Positions 1-7,343 of a stretch of 8,085 nucleotides of DNA are shown one piece after another. This stretch comes from Actinomycetota bacterium. GTDB taxonomy: Bacteria; Actinomycetota; Actinomycetes; Streptosporangiales; Streptosporangiaceae. Numbering within the stretch: position 1 is the first letter of the stretch; each line of letters opens with the position of its first letter. The stretch is from assembly GCA_003242605.1 (NCBI GenBank), contig QGUZ01000228.1, positions 1-8,085 of the forward strand. The letters are read 5' to 3'. Below the pieces are notes generated by a model. It saw nothing but the letters and a program-made list of their open reading frames with translations, ran no database searches and was not told the origin of the DNA. Both the position numbers and the translations under genes were made by a program.

Positions 1-242
1 TGGCCGATGCGCCACACCGCGAGCACGCCGAGGGTGGGGGTGGCCATCATCGCCACGCCGATGAGCTGGGCGACCGGCGCGTCCAGCGGGACCCCGCCCA
101 GCCAGATCGGCGATGCGGCCAGCCACGACAGGCCGAACGCGACGGCGAGGTAGACGGGCAGGTCCGCGCGGGAGGCCGGGCGCGGGCCGGGGGACTGGGC
201 GGCCGCCGGGCTGGGCCGCCGGTCTGGTGTGGTGGGGGACAT
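1..242 (-). CDS. Partial CPBP-like integral membrane protein (N-terminal 80 residues)
   Basis: Reading the minus strand from the ATG at 242 gives an open frame that leaves the window at base 1. The first 27 or so residues are Pro/Ser/Arg-rich and probably cytoplasmic. A hydrophobic segment YLAVAFGLSWLAASPIWLGG and a second one, LIGVAMMATPTLGVLAVW, follow. This order (an F-x-L-S-W-type first helix, a short loop, then a helix with a TP-type turn) resembles the N-terminus of CPBP-family membrane proteins (Abi/CAAX protease-like). The catalytic EExxxR and HxxxN/D motifs would lie beyond the left edge, so the family call rests on the N-terminus and context. The start has GGAG nine bases upstream, inside the end of the preceding gene, only 5 bp away. 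It is the third gene of the operon begun by the YtrA-like regulator. Another multi-spanning membrane protein cannot be excluded. Confidence 0.68.
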   Translation of the reverse strand, partial: MSPTTPDRRPSPAAAQSPGPRPASRADLPVYLAVAFGLSWLAASPIWLGGVPLDAPVAQLIGVAMMATPTLGVLAVWRIG

Positions 243-247
243 GCAGG

Positions 248-1237
248 TCAGCTCCGATCGTTGTCGCGTTCGGCCACGAGGCTGTTGAGCAGCGCGGCGC
301 CGCGCTCGGCGTCGTCGACGCTGACCGCGAGCTCGCGGCCGGAGCCGTACCGGACGACCAGGCACTCACCGCCGCGGATCATCACGGTGCTGCCGCCGGG
401 CCGTACCCGGTAGCCCCAGCCGCCGACGTCGAACGGCCACCGCTGCTGCACGAAGGCGCGGTCGATGCGGTCGAGCGGGATGCGGCGCCTCGGCCAGCGC
501 AGCGGCCCGAACGCGACCGCGAGCCCGCGCGCGGTCACCTGCACCCGGACGCCGGAGAGGGCGAGCAGGACGAGCGCGGAGACGCCGGTGCTCGCCGCGA
601 GGGTGATCCGGTACTCGGGCGCGGCCGGGATGACCACGCCGAGCAGGACGGCGAGCACGAGCAGCCCGGCCCCCGTGGCGACGGCCCAGCCCGCGGTCGC
701 CGACGACACCCAGACCGCGCGCTCGCCCGAGCGGAGCGGGCGCAGCGGCCGCGGCGGGCGTTCCGTGGCGGGCTCCTCCTCGTCCGGGCCGATGCGGGCG
801 AGCGCCCAGGCGGCCGCCCCGGCGAGCGCGGCGGCGCCGAACACCGCGAGCAGCGTCCCGATGCCGATCGGCGCGGCGTCCCGCCAGTGCGCCCGGTCGA
901 GGTTCGCCAGGATCGTCATCGCCTGGAGGGCGAGCGTGAAGACCCCGCCCCCGGCGAGCACGGCGCACATCCACCCGCGGTCGTGCCGGCGCCGCAGCGC
1001 GTCGCCCCGGATCAGCCGGTACAGCGGAACCGCGGCGATCGCCGCCCACATCAGCACCAGGATCAGCGCGTCCAGCCAGTACGGGCTCGCGTCGTCCGGC
1101 CGGCCGGCCGGGCCCCAGTGGGTGGCGAGCGGGTCGGGCAGCCGGTCGAGCAGCGGCACCGGAGCGGCCGTGGCGAGGACCGGGACCAGGACGGTCCAGA
1201 CGATCGCGATCGGGATGTACCAGCGGCGGACGTTCAT
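248..1237 (-). CDS. DUF1648 domain membrane protein
   Basis: This 329-residue integral membrane protein has an N-terminal DUF1648 region (about residues 12-60). The signature LPDPLATHWGPAGRPDD at 33-49 sits between helix 1 (about 8-26) and helix 2 (53-74). Further hydrophobic segments lie near 88-110, 122-148, 182-204 and 210-229, with a charged Pro/Arg loop at 150-172. Residues 231-325 are soluble-looking and beta-rich (FGPLRWPRRRIPLDRI, then WGYRVRPGG), suggesting a bacterial PH-like domain. DUF1648 proteins are commonly encoded beside GntR/YtrA regulators. Their biochemical role is not established; envelope stress or signalling is the usual inference. The start ATG overlaps the regulator's TGA as ATGA, with AGGAGG four bases upstream, which points to translational coupling. 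The function is uncertain but the gene itself is secure. Confidence 0.87.
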   Translation of the reverse strand: MNVRRWYIPIAIVWTVLVPVLATAAPVPLLDRLPDPLATHWGPAGRPDDASPYWLDALILVLMWAAIAAVPLYRLIRGDALRRRHDRGWMCAVLAGGGVFTLALQAMTILANLDRAHWRDAAPIGIGTLLAVFGAAALAGAAAWALARIGPDEEEPATERPPRPLRPLRSGERAVWVSSATAGWAVATGAGLLVLAVLLGVVIPAAPEYRITLAASTGVSALVLLALSGVRVQVTARGLAVAFGPLRWPRRRIPLDRIDRAFVQQRWPFDVGGWGYRVRPGGSTVMIRGGECLVVRYGSGRELAVSVDDAERGAALLNSLVAERDNDRS

Positions 1238-1599
1238 CGGCCCTCCTTCGCCTCGGCCAGCTCACGCACGATGTCGACCACCTCGTCGACGCCGTAGCCG
1301 TACCGCTCGGCCTCCTCCAGCAGCGCGACCACCCGGTCCCGCAGCACCTCCCGCGGCTCGGGGACGCGCAGCACCGACACCCCGCGGCCGCGCCGGAACT
1401 CGAGCACGCCCTCGTCCCGCAGCTCGCGCAGGGCGCGCAGCGCCGTGTTGGCGTTCACGCCGAGCGCGGCGGCGAGGTCCCGGGCCGGGGGCAGCCGGTC
1501 CCCCGGCCGCACGTCCCCGAGCGCGATCGCGCGGCGCACCGCCTCGGCGATCTGCTCGTGCAGCGGCCGGGGGTCGTTGAGGTCGAGCGTTAACAGCAT
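1234..1599 (-). CDS. GntR-family transcriptional regulator, YtrA subfamily
   Basis: At 121 residues this is the short form typical of the YtrA subfamily: a winged HTH plus a small helical tail, without a large effector domain. Residues 10-76 carry the family pattern PLHEQIAEAVRRAIALGDV, RPGDRLPPARDLAAALGVN, NTALRALREL and GVLEFRRGRG. The tail at 82-117 is helical (LRDRVVALLEEAERYGY) and is likely the dimer interface. Such proteins usually repress their own operon of membrane or ABC transport genes and respond to cell-envelope-active compounds. Here the downstream partners are a DUF1648 protein and a CPBP-like protein in overlapping or nearly touching order. The start ATG lies at the edge of a perfect inverted repeat with no ribosome binding site, so a leaderless or nearly leaderless mRNA is likely. 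Codon 3 is TTA, rare in such genomes. Confidence 0.94.
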   Translation of the reverse strand: MLLTLDLNDPRPLHEQIAEAVRRAIALGDVRPGDRLPPARDLAAALGVNANTALRALRELRDEGVLEFRRGRGVSVLRVPEPREVLRDRVVALLEEAERYGYGVDEVVDIVRELAEAKEGR

Positions 1600-1622
1600 G
1601 GTGCTATTGACATTAGCACCAT
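1598..1622. promoter_or_regulatory. Operator of the YtrA-like regulator: perfect 9-bp inverted repeat
   Basis: The arms atggtgcta (1598-1606) and tagcaccat (1614-1622) are perfect reverse complements separated by 7 bases. The repeat overlaps the presumed promoter and the first bases of the regulator's start codon on the minus strand. YtrA-type regulators bind this kind of GTGnTA/TAnCAC dyad upstream of their own gene, so autorepression is the natural reading. The repeat is directly visible; binding is inferred. Confidence 0.78.
1610..1615 (-). promoter_or_regulatory. Candidate -10 element for the YtrA-like operon
   Basis: The minus-strand hexamer TAATGT fits the actinobacterial TAnnnT consensus. 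It sits 10 bases before the start codon, inside the operator dyad. Transcription would begin within a few bases of the ATG, which agrees with the missing Shine-Dalgarno sequence. No convincing -35 hexamer is seen upstream, where the sequence is nearly pure GC. Confidence 0.42.
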
Positions 1623-1626
1623 ATCG

Positions 1627-1654
1627 CGCGCCCGGGGAGGACGGCCCGGGCGCG
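1627..1654 (-). terminator. GC hairpin after the UvrA-like gene
   Basis: Arms cgcgcccggg (1627-1636) and cccgggcgcg (1645-1654) pair perfectly over 10 bp around an 8-base loop. The hairpin starts nine bases past the stop codon of the UvrA-like gene. There is no T-tract on the minus strand, so it would be one of the GC-only hairpin terminators often proposed for actinomycetes. It also separates that gene from the YtrA operon promoter immediately downstream. Confidence 0.6.
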
Positions 1655-1662
1655 GTACGGGG

Positions 1663-3939
<2,277 letters not shown>

Positions 3940-3951
3940 GAGCTCCCCACA

Positions 3952-3990
3952 CTTCTCCGTACAGCGTAGGGAGAAGCGTAACCGGAGCAA
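3952..3990 (-). promoter_or_regulatory. Candidate promoter and operator of the UvrA-like gene
   Basis: On the minus strand TACGCT (3963-3968) is a plausible -10, with TTGCTC (3985-3990) as a weak -35 at 16 bp spacing. This gives a leader of about 17 bases containing the GGGGAG ribosome site. The -10 lies inside a perfect inverted repeat, cttctcc (3952-3958) and ggagaag (3970-3976) with an 11-base spacer. A second TACGCT copy lies at 3975-3980. This is the layout of a repressor site over a promoter, but no regulator gene is adjacent and binding is inferred. Confidence 0.38.
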
Positions 3991-3995
3991 CCGAC

Positions 3996-4023
3996 AAAAA
4001 AGCCCCGGCGCCGATGGCGGGGC
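3996..4023 (-). terminator. Intrinsic terminator upstream of the UvrA-like gene
   Basis: On the minus strand a GC-rich hairpin is followed directly by six T residues. Its outer arms 4002-4007 and 4018-4023 pair perfectly over 6 bp; an alternative inner stem, 4009-4012 with 4016-4019, is also possible. The T-tract is 3996-4001. It lies about 215 bases past the methylase stop and 57 bases before the UvrA-like start, so it most simply ends methylase transcription. Attenuation of a longer UvrA-like leader is an alternative. Confidence 0.7.
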
Positions 4024-4127
4024 GTCCGGCCTGAGCGATGGCAGGGCAGGGCGGAAGGCGCGTTCGCGGCCCAGCGCGTGACGCGGCGGCAGCGTTCCAA
4101 AGCCCGGGCGCGCGGAGGATCCGGGCG

Positions 4128-4158
4128 GGATCGGCCGATCGGCGCGCGCGCCGATCCC
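4128..4158. repeat. Overlapping GATC-containing palindromes
   Basis: Three nested dyads share these bases. They are a perfect 12-bp palindrome at 4129-4140 (gatcggccgatc), a perfect 20-bp palindrome at 4137-4156, and an outer pair gggatcgg (4127-4134) with ccgatccc (4151-4158). These fold in mutually exclusive ways. GATC occurs at 4118, 4129, 4137 and 4153. The site lies in the 3' untranslated stretch of the methylase transcript, so an RNA-level terminator or stability element is the simplest reading; a protein-binding site is possible. Confidence 0.5.
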
Positions 4159-4203
4159 CGGCGGCGCGCCCGCCCCGGGTTTCGCCGAGGGCGGAACGCG
4201 GGC

Positions 4204-4221
4204 GCCCGGGTACGGCCGGGC
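4204..4221 (-). terminator. Weak hairpin just after the methylase stop
   Basis: The arms gcccgg (4204-4209) and ccgggc (4216-4221) pair over 6 bp with a 6-base loop, 14 bases past the stop codon of the methylase gene. There is no T-tract, and an overlapping alternative pairing (gggc/gccc at 4218-4228) competes. In DNA this GC-rich such a hairpin is partly expected by chance. The stronger terminator is at 3996-4023. Confidence 0.28.
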
Positions 4222-4235
4222 ACGGCCCGCGGCGA

Positions 4236-6170
4236 TCAGCCCGGCTGCAGCGTGCCGTCGAGCAGGCCGTCGAAGCCGAGCCGGACCAGCTCGTCGCCCG
4301 CGGTGCGGATCCGCCGGATCTGGTCCTCGAAGTCGATGAGGCGGCGGAACGCCTCGCCGTACAGGCGCTGCTCCTCGATCGGGAGGCGGGGCAGCTGCGC
4401 CCGGCGCGGGTCCATGCGGGCGGAGGAGCCGAGGCGGAGGCTCGACTCGCCGGTCACGCGCAGGCAGCCGGCGAGGAAGTGCGGGTCGAGCCGCTCGGGG
4501 TCGGTGCGGAACAGCAGCAGCTGCGGGCCGAGCACCGCGCCGCCCTCGCGCATCACCCGGGCGACCGTGTCCCCGCGGGCGATCACCGGGGCGACGACGT
4601 CGCCCGGCTGGATGGTGACGAGCCCGTCGGCCGACCGGGTCCGGCCGCTGGGCGCCCGGTCGAGCAGCAGGTCCTTGGCGGTGAGCACCGGGTGCGGGCC
4701 GCCGTCCACCTTGAGCCGGATCGGTCCCTGCAGGATGGTGACCACGCCGGCCCGGGACAGCTCGCCGATGTTCGTCATCGGCATGTCGCGGCGCCGGGGC
4801 GACGGGACGAGGTCGGGCACGCCCAGCCGGGAGATCGCGGCGGCGGCGCGCTCCCGGGCACCGACGAACGCCGACGGCTCGGTCTGGCTCTGCACCGGGA
4901 CCCGGTGCGCCGGGGTGAGCGCGACCTCCTCGTCGAGCAGGTCGATGATCCGCATCGTGGTGGCGCCCTCGGGCAGGTCGCCGCCCTCGAGGTACGCCCG
5001 CCAGGCGGCCCGGGCGAGGTCGAGGTCCTCCCCGGCGTTCACCATGAGCAGGTCGGAGGGGTGGTCGCCGGGCAGCGGGCGGCGCAGCACCCACAGGTCG
5101 GGGGCGCCGCTGGAGGCGGGGGCCGCGCCGACCGAGAGCGTGATGATCGCGCGCAGCGCCCCGGCGCGCAGCAGGTTGCCGCGGATGCGCCGGCCCGGGC
5201 GGCGGCTCGAGGCCACGCCCGGCATCATGATCACCACAAGGCCGCCCGGCTTGACGTGCGCCAGGCAGTGCTGCACCCAGGCGAGCTCGGACTCGCCGCG
5301 GGGCGGCAGGCCGTACTCCCAGCGGGGGTCGTTGGCGAGCTCCTCGTAGCCCCAGCCGCGGTCGTTGAACGGCGGGTTGCACACGATCGCGTCGGCCCGC
5401 TCGCCGGAGAAGGCGTCGGCGCGGAGCGAGTCGCCGGCGCGGATCACCGCCTTCTTGCCGCGCAGCAGCAGGCGGACCGCGGTGAGCCGGGCCGCGCTCT
5501 CGCTCACGTCCTGGCCCATCGCCTCCGAGGCGTCGGCGGCGAGCAGCAGGGTGCCGATGCCGCAGGCCGGGTCGAGCACGGTGCCGCCCGCGGTCGCGGC
5601 GATCTCGGTCATCAGGGCGGCGACGTCGTGCGGGGTGACGAGCAGGCGGCGGGAGTGCGCCTCGACGTACCGCTCGCAGATGCCGTCGAAGACCTCCTCC
5701 GGCCCGGTGTCCTCGGCGAGATCGGCGAGCGCGCGGATCAGCGAGGCGTCGGCCGGCACCGCGCCGGACGGGTCGCCGGGCAGCTCCGGCACGGCCTTCG
5801 CGATGGCCTCGGGCAGCCGGGCGGCGAGCTCCTCGTCCGGCAGCTTGGACAGCTCCCGCCAGCCGGAGGCGTCGCGCTTCAGATAGATGAGGAAGGCGCC
5901 CGCGCCGCCGACGATGTCCCCGAGCCGCAGGTCGTCACCGGCGCTGCGGAGCCGCTGCCAGACCCGCTCCAGCGGCGAGACCTCGACGTACCGGTCGTGC
6001 CGGCGCAGCCACTGCTCGACCTCGGCGAGGGAGAAGGCCGGGCTGGTGGCGGTGCCGCCGACGGGCTTGGGAAAGTCGTCGAACCGCTTGCGCCAGTTGC
6101 TGACGGCCGCCCGGCCAACATCCGCGATCCGGGCGATGTCCGCGGCGTTGACCAGAACATCGTCTCGCAT
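4236..6170 (-). CDS. HTH-fused N6-adenine DNA methylase (type I HsdM-like, stand-alone)
   Basis: This is a 644-residue protein. Residues 8-35 (NAADIARIADVGRAAVSNWR) form a MerR/excisionase-like HTH, followed by a wing-like PVGGTATSPAFSLAEVEQWL. The methylase core has the SAM-binding motif I VLDPACGIGTLLLA at 198-211, preceded by RRLLVTPHDVAALM as in HsdM proteins. The N6-adenine catalytic motif is NPPF at 265-268, and KPGGLVVIMMP lies at 307-317. Residues 460-625 (ILQGPIRLKVDG, then IQPGDVVAPVI and LPRLPIEEQRLYGEAFRRLIDFEDQI) resemble a type I specificity half-domain with its helical spacer. Methylase and target recognition may therefore sit in one chain. No restriction or separate specificity subunit lies in the window, so this looks like an orphan methylase. 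Its job could be epigenetic regulation rather than defence. The ATG at 6170 is chosen over an in-frame one 20 codons upstream because a strong ribosome site precedes it and the HTH begins there. Confidence 0.9.
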   Translation of the reverse strand: MRDDVLVNAADIARIADVGRAAVSNWRKRFDDFPKPVGGTATSPAFSLAEVEQWLRRHDRYVEVSPLERVWQRLRSAGDDLRLGDIVGGAGAFLIYLKRDASGWRELSKLPDEELAARLPEAIAKAVPELPGDPSGAVPADASLIRALADLAEDTGPEEVFDGICERYVEAHSRRLLVTPHDVAALMTEIAATAGGTVLDPACGIGTLLLAADASEAMGQDVSESAARLTAVRLLLRGKKAVIRAGDSLRADAFSGERADAIVCNPPFNDRGWGYEELANDPRWEYGLPPRGESELAWVQHCLAHVKPGGLVVIMMPGVASSRRPGRRIRGNLLRAGALRAIITLSVGAAPASSGAPDLWVLRRPLPGDHPSDLLMVNAGEDLDLARAAWRAYLEGGDLPEGATTMRIIDLLDEEVALTPAHRVPVQSQTEPSAFVGARERAAAAISRLGVPDLVPSPRRRDMPMTNIGELSRAGVVTILQGPIRLKVDGGPHPVLTAKDLLLDRAPSGRTRSADGLVTIQPGDVVAPVIARGDTVARVMREGGAVLGPQLLLFRTDPERLDPHFLAGCLRVTGESSLRLGSSARMDPRRAQLPRLPIEEQRLYGEAFRRLIDFEDQIRRIRTAGDELVRLGFDGLLDGTLQPG

Positions 6171-6175
6171 CAACG

Positions 6176-6185
6176 TCCTTCCTCC
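6176..6185 (-). promoter_or_regulatory. Strong ribosome binding site of the methylase
   Basis: On the minus strand GGAGGAAGGA ends five bases before the ATG at 6170. This nearly complete Shine-Dalgarno match decides the start codon and argues against the longer frame beginning at 6230. Confidence 0.8.
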
Positions 6186-6758
6186 GAGCCACGAGGCGTC
6201 AGGTGCACGGGCATGCCGTGCCGGGCACACGTGAACCAGGTACGCCTAGTAAACGCTCGCGACGCCCCCCGTCATCATTCTCTGCTGTTCTCGGGTCACA
6301 CGGCCACGGGGGCGGGCGGCCGACACCGGCTCCACGCCCGTCTCCCGGCGGCACACGGTCACGTCCCCCTCGCCACGGATAGCGCGGTGCCGCCGCACGG
6401 CCATCATCCCGATCATCATATGTGCTTTTCCCGGCCCCGCCGCACGGGCGTGGGCGCTCTCCCCGGGGCCGCGCAACCGGGCGGGGCACCCGGGCCCGTC
6501 CACCGTTCCAAATTATTTGTGTACCTTATTCACCGCTAGAGAAGGGGGATGTCAGGCCGCCGCCGCGACCGGACTCACCCACTGGTGTACGTGCGTCACA
6601 GCAAAATACCAGGCCGTCCAGATCTGTCACCCGATGTGATCAAGATGTAGCGGGGACTCCGGACTCCCGATCACCGCCGGAAGGCGCGGCGGGACGCGGC
6701 GCGCGGTGCCGTACGGCGGGTGGCATCGCGTCGGCGGGCGCGCCGGGCCGCCGGACGG
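6186..6758. other. Intergenic stretch without a convincing gene
   Basis: This stretch of about 570 bases separates the methylase from the small secreted protein. It contains the methylase leader, then GC-rich sequence with no domain-bearing frame. An AT-rich island at 6506-6533 (including caaattatttgtg) is the lowest-GC spot in the window and resembles a promoter region. Just after it, the plus strand reads gaaggggg followed by ATG at 6549 and a 33-codon frame to a TAG at 6648-6650 that matches no protein I know. A tandem 7-bp repeat, ggactcc twice, lies at 6654-6667. A minus-strand frame at 6246-6503 shows G/C-ended codons but no ribosome site or recognisable fold. No tRNA or other structured RNA was recognised. 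Confidence 0.5.
6205..6221. repeat. Inverted repeat in the methylase 5' region
   Basis: The arms gcacgg (6205-6210) and ccgtgc (6216-6221) pair perfectly around five bases, 35-51 bases before the methylase start. It could be an operator, possibly for the gene's own HTH domain, or a leader hairpin. Arms of 6 bp are not rare at this GC content. A weak promoter may lie just upstream (TTTACT at 6248-6253, with GATGAC 17 bases further back). Confidence 0.3.
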
Positions 6759-6790
6759 AAAAGGCCCCGCGAGGTCGTCCTCACGGGGCC
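6759..6790 (-). terminator. Intrinsic terminator of the small secreted protein gene
   Basis: Bases 6763-6774 and 6779-6790 pair over 12 bp (one G-U pair in the RNA) around a 4-base loop. On the minus strand the stem is followed at once by TTTT (6759-6762). It begins 21 bases after the stop codon of the small gene, strongly supporting that gene as a real transcription unit. Confidence 0.85.
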
Positions 6791-6811
6791 CGGTGTCGGC
6801 ATCAGCCGGGG

Positions 6812-7084
6812 TCAGTCCCAGCGGTCGTCGTCCCAGTCATCCCAGTCGTCGTCGCAATAATCCAGCCGCCACTTGCCGTACCGGTAGCAGTACCTGCACC
6901 AGTCGCCATACCTCCTGCGCCACTCACACCGGACCGTCGGCTCGTGCACGCTCTCGGCGGCACCCCGGTCAACGGTCGCACCGGGCGAGGACGGCGCGGC
7001 CACGGCGGGAGACGCACCCACGGTGCCACCGACGACGAAGACGGGCGCGGCCACGACGGCGGCGGCGAGAACTCTCTTCATCAT
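6812..7084 (-). CDS. Small secreted protein: Cys4 basic core and Asp/Trp tail, function unknown
   Basis: This 90-residue protein is not recognised as any named family. Residues 1-30 are a Sec signal peptide: MMKR, a hydrophobic stretch LAAAVVAAPVFVVGG, then ASPAVAA with likely cleavage after A30. The mature part of about 60 residues has a linker (31-51) and a core at 52-77 with four cysteines (C53, C63, C66, C77), eight basic residues and eight Trp/Tyr. A 13-residue tail (78-90) contains nine Asp and three Trp. Two disulfides are plausible outside the cell. The tail could neutralise the basic core, as acidic segments do in some antimicrobial peptides, or bind metal; both are inference. The start has GGAG six bases upstream (7091-7094), and a second ATG follows immediately at 7081. 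The gene has its own terminator and no obvious operon partner. Confidence 0.78.
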   Translation of the reverse strand: MMKRVLAAAVVAAPVFVVGGTVGASPAVAAPSSPGATVDRGAAESVHEPTVRCEWRRRYGDWCRYCYRYGKWRLDYCDDDWDDWDDDRWD

Positions 7085-7149
7085 GATCGACTCCACGATT
7101 ACGCTCGGTGGAGCCCGGACGGCGGCCGGGCCCCGGCGGAAACGGTCAG

Positions 7150-7179
7150 AAAAAACATCACGGACGCCATTCCGGCGTC
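7150..7179 (-). terminator. Possible terminator between the 188-residue gene and the secreted protein gene
   Basis: The arms gacgcc (7163-7168) and ggcgtc (7174-7179) form a perfect 6-bp hairpin with a 5-base loop. On the minus strand a run of six T (7150-7155) follows, but seven bases separate the stem from it, so termination is uncertain. The rest of 7085-7343 is gene-free: GC-rich sequence plus a more AT-rich part near 7270-7320 (gcgcaatatcgcattaacg) that could hold a minus-strand promoter for the secreted protein. No canonical -35/-10 pair is clear there. Confidence 0.35.
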
Positions 7180-7343
7180 ATCGGGATTTCCTCTGACCAC
7201 CGGGCCCTGCGCCATCCTCCCGCCCCGGCAAAGCCTCGGAGGCCGATGCGGCCGGGTGCGCCGCCGCGCGCAATATCGCATTAACGCGGCGGTGGATTTT
7301 TCGCAATTTCCGGCAAATCCCGGCGGGCCGACCGGCGGCGGGA

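Noticed and set aside
113..1297. 394-residue plus-strand frame opposite the DUF1648 gene
   Set aside because: It is antisense to an operon with overlapping starts and ribosome sites; the product is charged low-complexity sequence.
1607..1612. Plus-strand TTGACA as a -35 box
   Set aside because: No -10 hexamer follows at 16-18 bp (the sequence is pure GC) and no plus-strand gene lies downstream; it is simply the spacer of the operator dyad.
3940..5382. Minus-strand frame continuing open upstream of the UvrA-like start, making a 1239-residue protein
   Set aside because: The extra part is Arg/Pro/Gly/Ala-rich with no domain, lies in another frame of the methylase gene, and a good ATG with ribosome site at 3939 begins the conserved N-terminus. 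The openness is a GC-bias artefact.
6246..6503. Minus-strand 85-codon frame with G/C-ended codons
   Set aside because: It has no proper ribosome site at its GTG or at the internal ATG pairs near 6420, and its product is low-complexity Arg/Gly/Ala sequence. Codon bias alone is weak evidence at this GC content, but a short real gene is not fully excluded.
4038..6539. 833-residue plus-strand frame opposite the methylase
   Set aside because: It is antisense to a gene with clear catalytic motifs, its composition is low-complexity, and it has no recognisable domain or ribosome site.
6654..6667. Tandem ggactcc repeat as a possible small direct-repeat array
   Set aside because: There are only two 7-bp units, with no further copies nearby, so it is not a CRISPR or a significant satellite.
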